This document shows, piece after piece, positions 45,060 through 56,590 of a stretch of DNA of 64,000 nt. The notes under the pieces were generated by a model, which was given only the letters and a program-made list of their open reading frames with translations, was not told the origin of the DNA and searched no databases. Position numbers and translations under genes: made by a program. The stretch comes from Dothistroma septosporum (Eukaryota > Ascomycota > Dothideomycetes > Mycosphaerellales > Mycosphaerellaceae). The stretch spans positions 1,054,001-1,118,000 of the forward strand of contig NBZP02000034.1 in the NCBI GenBank assembly GCA_002236755.2, written 5' to 3'. Each line of letters begins with the position of its first letter. Position 1 is the first letter of the stretch.

Positions 45060-46154
45060 ATGCCCGAGATCATCGACGACAAGTCCGAGCATTGCGTGCC
45101 CTTCATACTTCAAAGACTGAAGGAGCATCGCCAGCATTTCGAGAGTCAAGGTCAAAGACCGCCGCCTTTCTTCCTCGGACTGAACGGCGTCCAAGGCGCG
45201 GGCAAGACTACTTTGGTAGGTGAGCATGCTTTCTTCAGCCATGACGTGCATTGCTGCTCGGGCAGCGACAACAGGAACGGCACGGCACAATCGATGCTCA
45301 CAGGGTACGATGTAGGTAGAGCAGCTATGCAGAACCCTTCGGTCTTCGCCACATAATCTGCCAACTGTTGTCCTGTCCATCGATGACCTGTACCTGCCAC
45401 ACGACAAACAGGAAGCTCTGGCGAAGTCGCATCCGAACAACCCTCTCGTCCAACACAGAGGCGTGCCTTCGACGCATGATGTCGAGACAGGCATCGAAGT
45501 CTTTGAGGCAATTGCAAGTCGGAAACAGGATATCAAGATACCGAGCTACGACAAGTCACGATACAGCGGTGCAGGAGATCGAAAGCCCGAGTCAGGATGG
45601 GAGACTGTCAACGCGGCCGGCGCGAGACCAATTGAAGTTGTGATCTTCGAAGGCTGGTGTGTCGGCTTCAGAGCGTTGGGTGATGAAGAAGTCGAAAAGA
45701 AATGGCGCGAAGCGAAAGCAGAGGCTGAGAAAGGAAGCAGTACCTACCCAGGCCGGCTGGGAAAATTGGAACTGGAAGATGTGCTCCTCGTCAACAGCAA
45801 GTTGAGAGCGTACCACGCGTTGACCGACCGCTTCGGGGCGTTCATGCACATCGATGCCGAGGACACGCTATATGTGTATCATTGGCGTGAGCAGCAGGAA
45901 GCCGCCATGCGAGCTCAGAAAGGCACCGGGATGAGCGAGGAGCAGGTGATTAGTTTCGTCAATGGCTGTAAGTCGCGGCTGACTGTGTTGTGGTGCTGTC
46001 TTCGGGAATTTGTGCTGACCAGAGACCAGACTATCCCTGCTATGAGTTGTATACGGATGTATTGCGGAAAGGTATCTTTGCTGGGCAGAGGGGGAAGCAG
46101 TTGCGGCTGGTCGTTGGTAGAAATCGACAGGTGAAGCAGGTGCACAAGATGTAG
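45060..46154 (+). CDS. P-loop kinase of the Tda10/D-glycerate 3-kinase family
   Basis: Predicted 310 residues. The Walker A motif GVQGAGKT is at 43-50, followed by LPTVVLSIDDLYLPH (strand plus Walker-B-like Asp pair) and the substrate loop PLVQHRGVPSTHD. WCVGFRAL and VYHWREQQE complete the family pattern. It resembles yeast Tda10 and plant glycerate kinase; the phosphorylated substrate in fungi is not settled. Exon 1, 45060-45215, ends right after the P-loop (GKTTL). A 100-nt intron, 45216-45315, has a weaker acceptor (GATGTAG) but is required to reach the VEQLCRTLRSS helix in frame. Exon 2 is 45316-45967, a 62-nt intron is at 45968-46029 and exon 3 is 46030-46154. It diverges from fox2. Confidence 0.88.
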
Positions 46155-46597
46155 CATCAGTGTGCGCTTTTTACATCGCTACGCAGCATGTGAAGATCCA
46201 TGTCTCTGCCTTATGCCGTGGATGTCTCCATTCGGGCATTAATGTGTAACGATACTTCCGACGGCCGAAGTCGGCTTGTTGATTCGGTCAGCTTCGCAGG
46301 CCCTGAAGCCCTTGGCCCTCGAGGCCCTGTCGGCTGTGGCGTGCTCGCCAAAGTGGGCGTCGACTCCAGACTCATCGCGCACCGGTACCTGTACTCTTAA
46401 AACATTCCGCTTCTCGACCTGGTTCCTCTTCACCACCATAACCACCATCACCACCACCACCATCACCACAACCTCTACCAACCCAGTTCTCCAAAGTCCC
46501 TCACGCCTTGCTGGACTTTGCCCATCATTCTACCCTCGTAACGGTCAGCGTACAGGTCTCTAGTCCTGTATAAAAACTACCCATCCCTCCATTCATC
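46155..46597. other. Promoter region of cystathionine beta-lyase
   Basis: About 440 bp. It includes an ACC/ATC triplet-rich run at about 46433-46475 and a TATAAAAA at 46569-46576, only 22 nt before the start codon. The latter may be leader sequence rather than a working TATA box. Confidence 0.5.
46433..46475 (+). repeat. ACC/ATC triplet-rich microsatellite
   Basis: Imperfect CAC/CAT repeats in the leader region of the cystathionine beta-lyase gene. Confidence 0.7.
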
Positions 46598-47932
46598 ATG
46601 TCCGCCGACGACATTCCCAATGGCGTTGGCAAGGCCATGAAGCACCTCGACCTCGACGGTCACGACTTGCCACCCTCACCAGCTCCCTCGAGCCCCTCCA
46701 ACGGCCGCAAGTATGCGCTCGCTACCGAATTGGTCTACACCGAGAGCAACGACCAGTACAACGCGAGCAGCGTGCCCATCTACCAGTCGGCTACTTTCAA
46801 AGGCGGCCCGGGACAAGAGTACGACTACACTCGCAGTGGCAACCCGACGAGGACACACCTGGAGCGACACTTGGCCAAGATCATGTGTGCCAACCGCGCG
46901 CTCGTCGCAGGATCGGGAATGGGTGCGTTGGACGTCATCACGCGAGTGCTCAAGCCGGGTGACGAGGTGGTCACAGGCGACGATTTGTACGGCGGCACCA
47001 ACAGGCTGCTCACCTATCTGAAAGAGAATGGCGGAATTATCGTACACCACATCGATACCACCAAGCTGGACGCCGTGAAAGCGACAATCTCGGACAAGAC
47101 GGCTATGGTTTTGCTGGAAACACCGACCAATCCGTTGATCAAGATTGTCGACGTTGCAGGCATTGCTGCCATCGCACATGACATTAACCCGAAGGCCATT
47201 GTTGCAGTGGACAACACCATGCTTTCGCCTTACCTCTCCAACCCACTCGATCTCGGCGCGGATGTTGTCTACGAATCGGGCACAAAGTACCTCAGTGGAC
47301 ACCACGATGTCATGGCTGGTGTGATTGGCGTCAACGATGTTGCACTGGGCGAGAAGTTTTACTTCATGATCAACTCCACTGGCTGCGGTCTCGCACCATT
47401 CGACAGCTGGCTTCTCCTCCGCGGCATCAAAACTCTTGCCGTTCGCATGGAGAAGCAGCAACAAAACGCACAAGCCATTGCCGAGTTCCTCGAGAACCAT
47501 GGTTTCAAGGTCCGCTACCCAGGCCTGAATTCGCACCCGCAGTACAAGCTCCACTGGTCCCAAGCACGTGGTGCCGGCGCTGTGCTTTCCTTTGAGACAG
47601 GATCAATTAACCTATCGGAGCGAATTGTGGAGTCTACGAAGCTGTTCGGCATTTCGGTATCCTTCGGCTGCGTGAACTCGCTGATTTCCATGCCTTGCCG
47701 CATGAGCCACGCAAGCATCGACCCAGCTGTTCGCAAGGAACGCGCCATGCCTGAGGACATCATCAGATTATGTATAGGGATTGAGGATCTGGATGATCTG
47801 AAAGACGATCTTTCGCAGGCGTTAGTGAGAGCTGGAGCGGTAAAGCTCACGGACAGTGGATTCACGGCTTGGACCATGCAGGAGACTGCTGGCGAGAGCG
47901 GCCGCACGACACAGGTCGTGGATGAGCCGTAA
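46598..47932 (+). CDS. metG: Cystathionine beta-lyase (fungal MetG/Str3 type)
   Basis: Intronless, 444 residues, a fold-type I PLP enzyme of the Cys/Met metabolism family. It splits cystathionine to homocysteine, pyruvate and ammonia in methionine synthesis. The catalytic lysine is K230 in ESGTKYLSGHHD. Upstream are the substrate/cofactor motifs YTRSGNPTR (about 77-85) and SGMGALDV (106-113), and DNTM of the PLP ring contact at about 205-208. The first 40 residues are a polar extension typical of fungal forms. Cystathionine gamma-lyase and gamma-synthase are close relatives; the overall sequence fits the fungal beta-lyase branch better, judged from memory. A cysteine synthase lies at the far left of the window, but there is no sign that the two form a cluster. 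Confidence 0.85.
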   Translation: MSADDIPNGVGKAMKHLDLDGHDLPPSPAPSSPSNGRKYALATELVYTESNDQYNASSVPIYQSATFKGGPGQEYDYTRSGNPTRTHLERHLAKIMCANRALVAGSGMGALDVITRVLKPGDEVVTGDDLYGGTNRLLTYLKENGGIIVHHIDTTKLDAVKATISDKTAMVLLETPTNPLIKIVDVAGIAAIAHDINPKAIVAVDNTMLSPYLSNPLDLGADVVYESGTKYLSGHHDVMAGVIGVNDVALGEKFYFMINSTGCGLAPFDSWLLLRGIKTLAVRMEKQQQNAQAIAEFLENHGFKVRYPGLNSHPQYKLHWSQARGAGAVLSFETGSINLSERIVESTKLFGISVSFGCVNSLISMPCRMSHASIDPAVRKERAMPEDIIRLCIGIEDLDDLKDDLSQALVRAGAVKLTDSGFTAWTMQETAGESGRTTQVVDEP

Positions 47933-48272
47933 ATGTATTGTTACTACAGACAGTCGCATGATCGACTCGGAAAAGTTTGTACAAAGACAGCGATGGCTGA
48001 TCATCAACGTGATCAGTTCTTGACTTCTAAGCTACATGCATTTCCTCAGAAATACTATCACCCATCGAAAGTCTGGTGAGCTCTCCGAGCGAGGGCTAGG
48101 GACAAAAGAGATTGTCGCTTGTGCACAAGTGCTTGACTATGTCTCCCTTACCGCGACGACGATGCCGTAGCTTAGTGATTGCTCGAGAAATAGAAGCATC
48201 GAGCACAACCCGTCGAGAGCATTTTGCCATGGTTGAAGATGTCTCGAGCACTTCACCACTGCTAGAACAGAT
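47933..48272. other. Intergenic, no gene seen
   Basis: Tail-to-tail region between the cystathionine beta-lyase gene and a hypothetical gene. Confidence 0.5.
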
Positions 48273-48842
48273 CTATCCTTCGCGAGCCCGGCCGCCGCCT
48301 CCTTTTCCTGTAGCCCTCGGAGCTATTCGGTGATTTTCCAAAGCCAATATAAGTCCCAGCAGAAACTCCTCATCCTTATCCGCCCCGCTCCAGAACTCGC
48401 CCGGAAATTGGCTCGGCAAAACCAAGTAATGCCTGACCGCCTGGCTAAGAGGACAGCGTAGCTTATCCTCCCATAGCGATCTTTCATTCGCGAGAGGCTT
48501 AATACAATTCTGATGCTGCTCCCCAACAAAGGCAAGTACACGCTTCTGTACCCTCTGAATTTGGATCCTCTGGTCGTTGGAATGACCACGTTGGACCGGC
48601 TCTTTCGGCCAAAGAGCCTCTCCGTATTCCTGGATGACTTTGACGGCGAGGTAGTCGAGCACGTCTGGCCGTGGGTAAGGCTGGGTTGAAGCGGCTCACT
48701 TTGTTGCAGGATTTGATAATTTTCGGGCGGAGATACTGGCAGAAGCAGCAAGTCGCGGCGGTTAGCGCCTGTGGAAGCCCAGACGTTTCAATGCGTCCTC
48801 GAAGGCGGAGTCCAGTCCGGCCTTGGTCTCTTCGGGGGACAT
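48273..48842 (-). CDS. Small hypothetical protein, gene structure unresolved
   Basis: Not recognised. The body (about 48660-48273) reads like a genuine protein: VLDYLAVKVIQEYGEALWPK followed by about 100 charged residues. A plausible start, MSPEETKAGLDSAFEDALKR, lies at 48842 in another frame that stops after 26 codons. Between them a third frame offers RRDLLLLP, and PYPRPDVLDYL in the body frame. Joining can be done by a single 120-nt intron with a weak GTCTGG donor, or by a one-base shift near 48768 plus a 56-nt GTATCT-AG intron. I cannot decide. Either it is a gene with an odd splice pattern or one disrupted by a small indel. About 130-160 residues are expected. Confidence 0.45.
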
Positions 48843-49405
48843 TGTTGGTTCTGGTTTCAAGGCTGGTGGATGTTATGGACAAGCGTTGCTGATGTTAGGA
48901 GGTATGAGTGGTTTCTTGGACGCTGTTTGAGTGTTAAGATATGACGGCGTTTACGTACCAGCATATATCTGGCGGAGTTGTGGCAGAACTGCTAAGAGAA
49001 TGGCATTTGGCTGACGTTGCGCTGGTCATGTCTTGCTCTGAGCCGTTGGAGAGCAGACTGGGTCTCCTCGCGATTGGTCGCTTTCTTGTGTGACAAGACA
49101 ATGTGTTTCTTCTTGATTGCATGTCCGCGGCTTCGGAGCTCAAACTCCAAGGCTCATTCCATACTACTAGGCGGATCCCTAGTCCTTTGTGTCAGACCGT
49201 GGTCCCTCGCCGATGTAGCTACACAAGCGGTGAACCGTCGTCGTCAGCAACGTCGTCCGGTCATAATCATGTAGTTCACATGCAATCCCATTCGCCAACC
49301 GACAAGAAAAGATCTCAGGGCTGGACAGCGACTTTCAGCGGATGCATACCCCGATCAACTAATGCATACTCCACGCCATCGCCTCCCAATCGTCCCATGT
49401 CCGCC
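48843..49405. other. Intergenic, no gene seen
   Basis: Between the hypothetical gene's start and the end of ADA2. Short frames only. Confidence 0.5.
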
Positions 49406-50947
49406 TCACGACTTCGCGGCATTCTCCAGCCATCCCATGGCACACATGAACTCAAACAACCTCCCTCCCTTGGTGGTATCGATCTTGCTAATCTCCCTTA
49501 CATTCTTCTTCTTCAGCTTCCCGTCATTCTTCATCGCCTCCCTCAGCACTGCGTCTTTGATACATATATACGCCTTGGGATGTAGTCGGAGCTTGCTACA
49601 CAGTTCCTGTTCTTCTTGCAAGAGAAGCTGCCAGTCTGATGCTGAGTCTTCGTCCCAGTTTGCGGGACTGAGGTTGGGGATGGGTTGTAGAGGAGGTCGT
49701 TTGGGAGTGTGACCGGGGGTTGCGCCGTTTGTTGGTGCGTTGGTCGCGTGAAGTCGTACTGGCAGATTCGCTGAAGTGGTGTATTCTGCGACTGCGGGAG
49801 CTACTTCAGGAGCGTCCTTGATCTGTTGTTTAACAGGTCGACTGCCATTAGTCAGGCGGTCGAATTGACCCGGCTGGGGCATAGCTCGTGCTAATCGTGC
49901 TGCCTTTTCGGACTCGTATTTCTCTCCATTTGCTAGTGTCGAGATCCGCATGCGCCGCCATTCCTGGAGCTGTGAGATGGCCTGTCGTAGATTCTGCTCC
50001 TTCTCGAGGTCGCTGGTGAATGTCTCAAAGTCTGGATGGGACATTATCCGCGCGAAAGGCTTGAGCTTGTTGTGAAGATCCCGCTGCTCTTTCGTCCGCT
50101 TCTTATCTATCGCCGTGTTCTTCCTATAGTCTAGCAGCTTGTGGTTGAAGATGACTCGTTTCCGGTCTGTCCTCGCTGTAAGTCGATCGTTGTATATCGT
50201 CATGACCACCATCTTCAGCTCCGTCTCCGGGTCGAACGAAGGCGGCTTCGTATCGGGATTGAAGCCCTCGTCCGACGAGAACTGCATGTGCTGTACTGCT
50301 TCCTCCGCTTCATTGAAGTACTCGTTCTCAAACTCCAAACGACCCGGCATGAATCCAGCGACTTCATGACAGCTGGGGATGGACGAGGTGGGCTTGGTGG
50401 GAGGTTGTAGTGTCTGCGCCGACCCGGCTATGGCCTGCTTGCGCTCCTCTATACGCCTCTTCTTTCGCTGCTGGAACTCTTCCCGCGGTATCGTCTCGCT
50501 CAAGCTCTTGTCGGTCGGATTTGCGCGCTCTGGCAGCGGGAATTGCGACGACTCGACGTACGTCTCAATGTAGTGATCGCGCACCTCATCTTTCTCCCGG
50601 AAGCCGCCGATGTGATCGGCAATGTCCGCAAAACTGCCCAGTCCATATTGCTCCGCACCCTCCAGCAGTAGCAGTTCCTCGTCGGCGCCCCATCCTCCGT
50701 CGAATATGGGAATGCTATGCGGCTCGATGACTTGGAAGCTGTGTTGCTGGGGTATGTGGTGCAGATTCGACGCGCCGCCCGCGAAACACGGGACGCAGAG
50801 GTCGTAGTCCGGGCACTGCTTGTCCGCGCATCTAATGCGTACAGTCGCGGTGATATCGTTGCTGCACACGTTGCAGATGTACTTGACGCCGCCGCCTGCA
50901 CCACTGTCGGAGCGTGGCGCGCTCTTCGCTTTCGTAATGAGGCCCAT
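49406..50947 (-). CDS. ada2: SAGA/ADA transcriptional adaptor Ada2
   Basis: Intronless, about 513 residues from ATG 50947. Ada2 stimulates the Gcn5 histone acetyltransferase in SAGA. A ZZ zinc finger lies at about 24-68 (YICNVC, then CADKQC, then YDLCVPCF). A SANT domain follows at about 85-130 (DGGWGADEELLLLEGAEQYGLGS then IADHIGGFREKDEVRDHY). A middle helical region follows, and the C-terminal SWIRM domain occupies the last 85 or so residues (LCSKLRLHPKAYICIKDAVL). The order ZZ-SANT-SWIRM is diagnostic. The frame extends six codons upstream of the ATG, beginning with a TTG, which is unlikely to be used. Confidence 0.96.
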   Translation of the reverse strand: MGLITKAKSAPRSDSGAGGGVKYICNVCSNDITATVRIRCADKQCPDYDLCVPCFAGGASNLHHIPQQHSFQVIEPHSIPIFDGGWGADEELLLLEGAEQYGLGSFADIADHIGGFREKDEVRDHYIETYVESSQFPLPERANPTDKSLSETIPREEFQQRKKRRIEERKQAIAGSAQTLQPPTKPTSSIPSCHEVAGFMPGRLEFENEYFNEAEEAVQHMQFSSDEGFNPDTKPPSFDPETELKMVVMTIYNDRLTARTDRKRVIFNHKLLDYRKNTAIDKKRTKEQRDLHNKLKPFARIMSHPDFETFTSDLEKEQNLRQAISQLQEWRRMRISTLANGEKYESEKAARLARAMPQPGQFDRLTNGSRPVKQQIKDAPEVAPAVAEYTTSANLPVRLHATNAPTNGATPGHTPKRPPLQPIPNLSPANWDEDSASDWQLLLQEEQELCSKLRLHPKAYICIKDAVLREAMKNDGKLKKKNVREISKIDTTKGGRLFEFMCAMGWLENAAKS

Positions 50948-52714
50948 GTCCGCTACTTCGTCCAAGCCATGACGGTGAGGGAATCGCTCGAGCGTGTATT
51001 TGTCGACATCGTCCTAGCAACAGTGAATGCAGTCGACTCGGCACTTTCTCTTTCACCTTCTGTCGCAGAGTAGTGTCGCGCCTGCCTCCGCGGCTGGTTT
51101 AAGGCTTAGCGTTCCCCACGATCGGGCACGGACGAGGCGTGTCTTGGCGCAACCTTCCCTTCCTCTTTCATCCCCTCGCTTGCTCTTTCCCGGTCATGTG
51201 CCAACCAACATTCACTGTATGTCCGAGTGGGATCTTCCTCATGTCTTGAGACTACGGCAACTTACATCAGGAAGCAGCCGGCAAGTTCCAGCCGATAGCG
51301 GCTGCTGAGAGCTTACGTTTGACGGCTTCGCGTTCAGCATTCACTATACAAGTGGACTGAACGCATCGCCAAGAGCCCTGTCGTCGAAGCTCGATTTGTA
51401 CCATACAGTACAATCACGACTAGCATCGGCGTGAGCATGACACTATCAGTCTCTTGCCCAACTCACAGCCTGAAGCTGCTCTACGTCGAGGGGGGGGGGG
51501 CAGTCTGCGACGTGCTGATGACGGACGTGTCTCCTCAACGGCTGCTCGATGATGAGTTCACTGGCTCTCGATACCGACTGAAGTTTACAGGCGAAAGGAT
51601 AATAATCAGCTCCGTCAGCAAATCGACAGCGAAACTGATGAAATGCAGGAGGAGATCGATCGGCCCCATCAGCCTGATAGCTAAAGACGCCGCCACTGAG
51701 GAAAATGCAAGCAAAGAAGAATTACTGGAGAATAGAGCCCTTGGCACGCGCGTCGTCAGGCTATCGACCCTACCCATCCTCAAGCATATTCCATGCGCTA
51801 CACGATGCCGCTCTATCTATTGCTTTAACGATTCTTCATCGTTATAACGCGGTAATGAGATTCAAATGGTCGGCATTGACAACAATACGATGGCGCTACC
51901 AGAGCCAAAAGGCCATTCGTACTTAAATACTGAGAAGACACACGTCGACTGATCTTCCAGGCCCTCACGGCGTCCTCGGACGAGAAGTTATTGAGCGGAG
52001 CATAAGTCTGCGGACAGCGAGAACATCGTCCCTTATTTAGTCTGAACTACGTGCAGTAGTACCTCCTGTCCGGAAGCTTCGCCGGCTTCCTTGCCTGCGC
52101 CCATAACCGAAGTCCGCTCTATGGCTATTCACCCCTTTGTCTACTGGTATGGATCGTTGCTCTTGCTGTGACTATCATCGGAAATATTGCGACTCCTGTG
52201 TTGCTGTGGTATCAATGAGGCTCTCGTGTTTAGAGCCTTGTCACTGTTCAACGTCTTGCGACGTGTCAGTGAATTATCCCACTCTGCTGGCCGCTTCGGG
52301 TTTTTGATCCACGCCTAGAATCGAATGAAACCAGCCCGTCTGTATGCTTCTGGCCGTGAACGCTGGGATTGCAGAGGCTGAGTCGAGCAGGGGCAGTGTC
52401 TTCCTCTGCGTCCGGGAGGCCGTCGTGATGAGTCGTTGAGTGAGCTCGTGCCTCTGTGAGTGGTGCTGTGCGGCCGTACTTTCAAAAGCTTCTCCGCATT
52501 GAACATTTGGCGCCTGCGTGAACCTTTTATCGCGGTGCTTTCGCTACGAAGCGCATAGCATTGATCATGAAGGATCGATGCAATGCCCTAGCCACGATGT
52601 TCAATGTCGCGGCTTGCTGCTTGATCGCACGCACAAGGTCTGTTAGCCCGGAGTCCTCTCAACGCAATCACTGCATTGCCCGGCGACGATGCGTGAATGA
52701 TTGTCATGACCTGT
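50948..52714. other. Gene-poor 1.8 kb with an 11-G run
   Basis: No gene supported. A homopolymer of eleven G lies at 51490-51500, inside a 138-codon plus frame (51431-51847) that has no recognisable domain. Confidence 0.5.
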
Positions 52715-53666
52715 TCAACTAGGGTTGTTGAACATTGATGGGTTGATGACATCTCGCGGTGTGGACTCGAAGAAGAGATGTTCCCTACTGTAAGGCTGTT
52801 GTATGTAAGAATCCTGCGCATTCGATTGCCTCGATGACGAGCATGTCGACAACGGACTGATCGGTGTGACCAGTCCGAACTGATGTATTTGACTATCATC
52901 CTCGGCATGCTGGTACGTATACGCACTCGACCTGTTATCTTGCTGGGAGGATTGCGTGTCGTTGCTCATCGGTGGATATGGCCAGGTGTGCGGACGGTCT
53001 GACGTGACTGTTGGTCGCGAAATAGAGGGAGTATTACTGATCGGTAGTTGTGGAAACGGCCAGCAGGGTGTTTGGGGTATTGTGGTTGAGTTGGGTAGGC
53101 TTTGTACGGTCTTGTTGTCGACCTGGCATGATGATCTGGGTAGATTCGTGTCCGAGGTTGATGCTAGCGATGATGAAAGTACCGTGTCAGGTAAGTCGCT
53201 GGGCTTGCCTGATCGCTTGTTCTGGATATGATCGTACGCAGCGTCAACCGTGTGGCCAATTCGAAGACAGACCAGCATTTCAACCGCCTCTGAGTCGCTA
53301 CCGTGCTGTAAGACGTCTATGACCGCATTTGCTCGCTCAAGCCCTTGCTTCTGGCCTGCCAGGTGGGCTAGCTCGTTGCGAAGGTGCTGTCGCTTTGTGA
53401 TCCCTTCAGCCGAGACCTCGAAATTGCATTCGATGCCGCGAGCTATGCACCGCGAGCATTCTGGATGTTTACCAGAGCACTATAGCTCACGCATCAGCAC
53501 GGTAATGTATAAATTGTAGAACAGCGGCGTGGTAGTGGATGGACGTGATGAGTAGTAGACAGTGGAAGACACTGACCTTGACTTTAGAAGCACGACAGGC
53601 CACGCAGGCATTGGCGACTTGAGTGCGTCGTGGGCTCTTCGGCACAACCGATCTCTTCGACACCAT
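52715..53666 (-). CDS. Small Zn2Cys6 transcription factor
   Basis: Predicted 284 residues with a fungal binuclear zinc cluster at the N-terminus: C21-x2-C24-x6-C31, then C38-x2-C41-x6-C48, formed by ACVACRASKVK joined to CSGKHPECSRCIARGIEC. A 97-nt intron, 53576-53480, splits the cluster exactly before the third Cys. Exon 1 is 53666-53577 and exon 2 is 53479-52715. A linker and short coiled-coil region follow (HLRNELAHLAGQKQGLERAN). The C-terminal half is rich in Ser, Pro, Gln and Thr. There is no fungal middle homology region, so this is one of the short Zn2Cys6 proteins. Target unknown; its neighbours give no hint of a pathway. Confidence 0.85.
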
Positions 53667-56590
53667 ACCGGATCCAGAGTGTTTAGAAGAGGAATAACGA
53701 CGAGCACGTCCCTAGTCAGGTGTCTGTTAGCCCAAGTCTGTATAAGGCTGTTGTGATGCCTTGATCGTATACAGACCTTTCAAGGTCAATCTCCGTGTTG
53801 TGGATCCGTTGACGTCGTTCGGGGTCTTTGTTAAGATTGATACACTTGTTCGTAACCTCTTTTCCGATGGTTACCGTACGTTCGATGTTGATGTAGGAGC
53901 GAAGACAATGCTCGGGTCTATCGCCGATGTGACTGGAAATGCCTCCGGAGGACTGACCGTCTCTATGGACCCACAAATTCTGATACTTATAACACGCGGA
54001 GATCTCTTACCACATTGTATCTCAACATAACAGCCTTTGACTCCACAATCGTCCTCGCTACCGGATCACCTACCCCTTGCTGGCATCAGGAAATGTTTCA
54101 GCTCGTGTCGATACTGAAAGGCAAACGAGGCCGACACGGGATGTGATGACGCACCCTGATCGACATGCTGCAGTTCCTTAGACTTATGTCCTCCCTGCGA
54201 CATGAACTTCACAGCGATGCGCACTCGCTCATATTCGCAGCGCGCCCAATGGTGTATGCATCTCGCAGCCCTCGTGGGAAGCGCAAGTTCAGCAGCCACG
54301 CAGCTGCCAAAGATAAGGGCACTGAAAGCATACAGGCGACGGACCTCGCTATACCAGCAAGGCAATACGACGGGAGGGACTAGTCAAGAGTCCTGCACCC
54401 CGTCGTGCTATAGCGCACCACAATCGTGGTAATCGAAGTGCTCGTCTGAATAATGGAAGTGTTTTGCTCACCTGAGTAAAGAGCTCGCGAAGTCGATGAA
54501 GAGGCTGATCAGCTGCGACGACACTAGACTGACGTCGAACGACCATTGCTGAAGTATCGATGCACATGATTGCATGACACTAACACTCGGCCCAAGCTGA
54601 TCTGTGAGAGGGCCTACCCCGACTGCAGCGCGTAAGGATCGCGCAAGCCAGAGGTTCGAAGAGGAAGCCTTTCTTATCGACTATGATGCATCATTTGCAG
54701 ATTCAGGAACCAGCAGTCCATGTAACCGCACATGCCCTATCGACGAACGCCTCGACGCTTCCTTTCCGGGATACTTATCGGGCACTTCTTGCCAAACCGA
54801 TTGCACGCTCCGTCGCGCCGCCAAGTCCCACCACCAGGCAGATTCGTCCTTCCACGGATCGAAACGCATGCGTGATGATGCTCGTAGGAGCGCTCCTGTA
54901 CAACTGGCGCAAGTGGTGAGTTGCAGATCACCGCTGTACAAGCGATGCTCGGCCGCAGCCGTTAAAAAGTGTCAACAGACAGCAGGTGGATATGAAGCGC
55001 GGATACACATCGTTCTGATGGTTGCCAGTGACCAAATGCTAGCGATGTCTGACACTAGGCGGACTCCATCTTCTAACGCATTATACAATGAGACCGACTG
55101 GAACAAGATTGTGCAAAATGCCGACAAGACTGATTTCTGCGACTTCGTATAAGCATCGGTATCCAGCGGTGGATACCTGCCTTTCGATTGACAGGCGATG
55201 GTACGAATCTCTCTCGACGGCTCCTCCGACCAACTTCCGAGGGCGATGTAGTTCGTGGGCTTTGATTAAAGCACTGTTGGCAGCGTCAGCCTAGGCTTAC
55301 TCAAGTAACCTCACAAGATCTAAACAAATGCTCTGCAATTTCAAAACGGCTCTTCAACAATGCTGCATGGATGCGTATTGTAGCGCAAAATGCTTGTCTT
55401 TGATATGATATGGAGCCTTCGAGGACACACTTTCCTATTTGGGCCTAGCCGAGCCCTTGTCAGCAAGAGGACAGGCCCAGGTTTCACTTTATGCCATCGC
55501 GATCCATCTCTGATCCCTTGCCACAGCTCGATTCCACGGTCATCTTTCCTTGCATACCTCGACAGCGTCGTCATGCAACACAACTTATGTCTCTTGCAAC
55601 AAGTCGACTCCCGTACCTGATGGCAAATACCACTCGGGAGGCTTGCCACGCAATGGTGAAGAAGCTGTCGCTGCCATTCGGCGAGCTGGCCACCGATCCG
55701 CCGGTAGTTCGGATGTCAAAACTGCACATCGCCCGATGGAATGGTGCAGTCTTTCAGATTGTATTGATCAGATAATTCTGCATTGACTCTTAACGGCCTC
55801 TCCGCAGTCGCAGCTCGGATGTCCCTCCAGGTGCTCCTCAAGCCTGGCATCGGCGATTCACATGTCCACGGCGATTACATCGGAAATGTTAACCAGTATT
55901 GCCACTTGTTTTCTGGCCTGATCAAGGCAGACACTTCAGAGGAGCAACAGTGTACGGTCGAGGTGCATCAAGGTGGGCAGCACGCTGACCGACCGTCGGT
56001 GGAAAATCCATCTCTTCAACGCCACCTGGAGAAAGTAAATATCCTTGTGCGAAATGCTGTGTCCGGGGTTGGTGGAAATGATGGGTCCAGTCTCAACACG
56101 TTCGCAACAGACGAGTACTGTTCTTCGAGGCGGAGCTGATAATCTGCGCCGAAGTAACGAATGGTGCCGCTGTGACTGTCGGGTGGATGGCGGGTTCGTC
56201 TCGCTGCTCGCTGTCCACCACTCGTATGGATTCTGCGTTGGTGGCGTGGCAGGAGCGTTGTAACTTTGAAGTGCTCACGAGGCTCACCTTCGTCGTGATT
56301 TGGCGGTCATACCAAATCGCTGTATGATTGTCGTCGCATTTGGCCTCGTTGATGTTGTATGTCAAGCTTGTTCAAAGAGTCGATGGTTGTTCAGCAAAGA
56401 CCCTGGTCTGGAGCAGGCCCCCACCAGATCTTTGGCTCGAGGTGGACACGGCGACCGGGCGTCATTCTAGCGTCGCCCGTAGCTTCGAGCCCGCCTCAAA
56501 CACAGACCGCCATAATACACAAGATAAACAAATCTTCTCGAGAACAACCCAGCACGGGGGACATCTGTCAGCCACCTCAACGACGCAATC
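53667..56590. other. 2.9 kb without a supported gene
   Basis: Frames on both strands are short or lack composition typical of proteins. The most protein-like is a pair at 54066-54567 on the minus strand (SALIFGSCVAAELALPTRAA and MVVRRQSSVVAADQPLHRLR), but no phase-consistent splice joins them. A decayed gene is possible. The last 200 bp form the promoter of the GDI gene. Confidence 0.5.

Noticed and set aside
44526..45536. 336-codon minus-strand open frame
   Set aside because: It runs antisense through the first exon and intron of the Tda10-like kinase and its promoter, has no domain, and overlaps a gene with clear motifs.
46676..47563. 295-codon minus-strand open frame
   Set aside because: Antisense of the intact cystathionine beta-lyase gene, with no recognisable product.
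51431..51847. 138-codon plus frame across the poly-G run, considered as a transposon remnant
   Set aside because: No transposase, reverse transcriptase or terminal repeat could be identified; the frame is probably chance.
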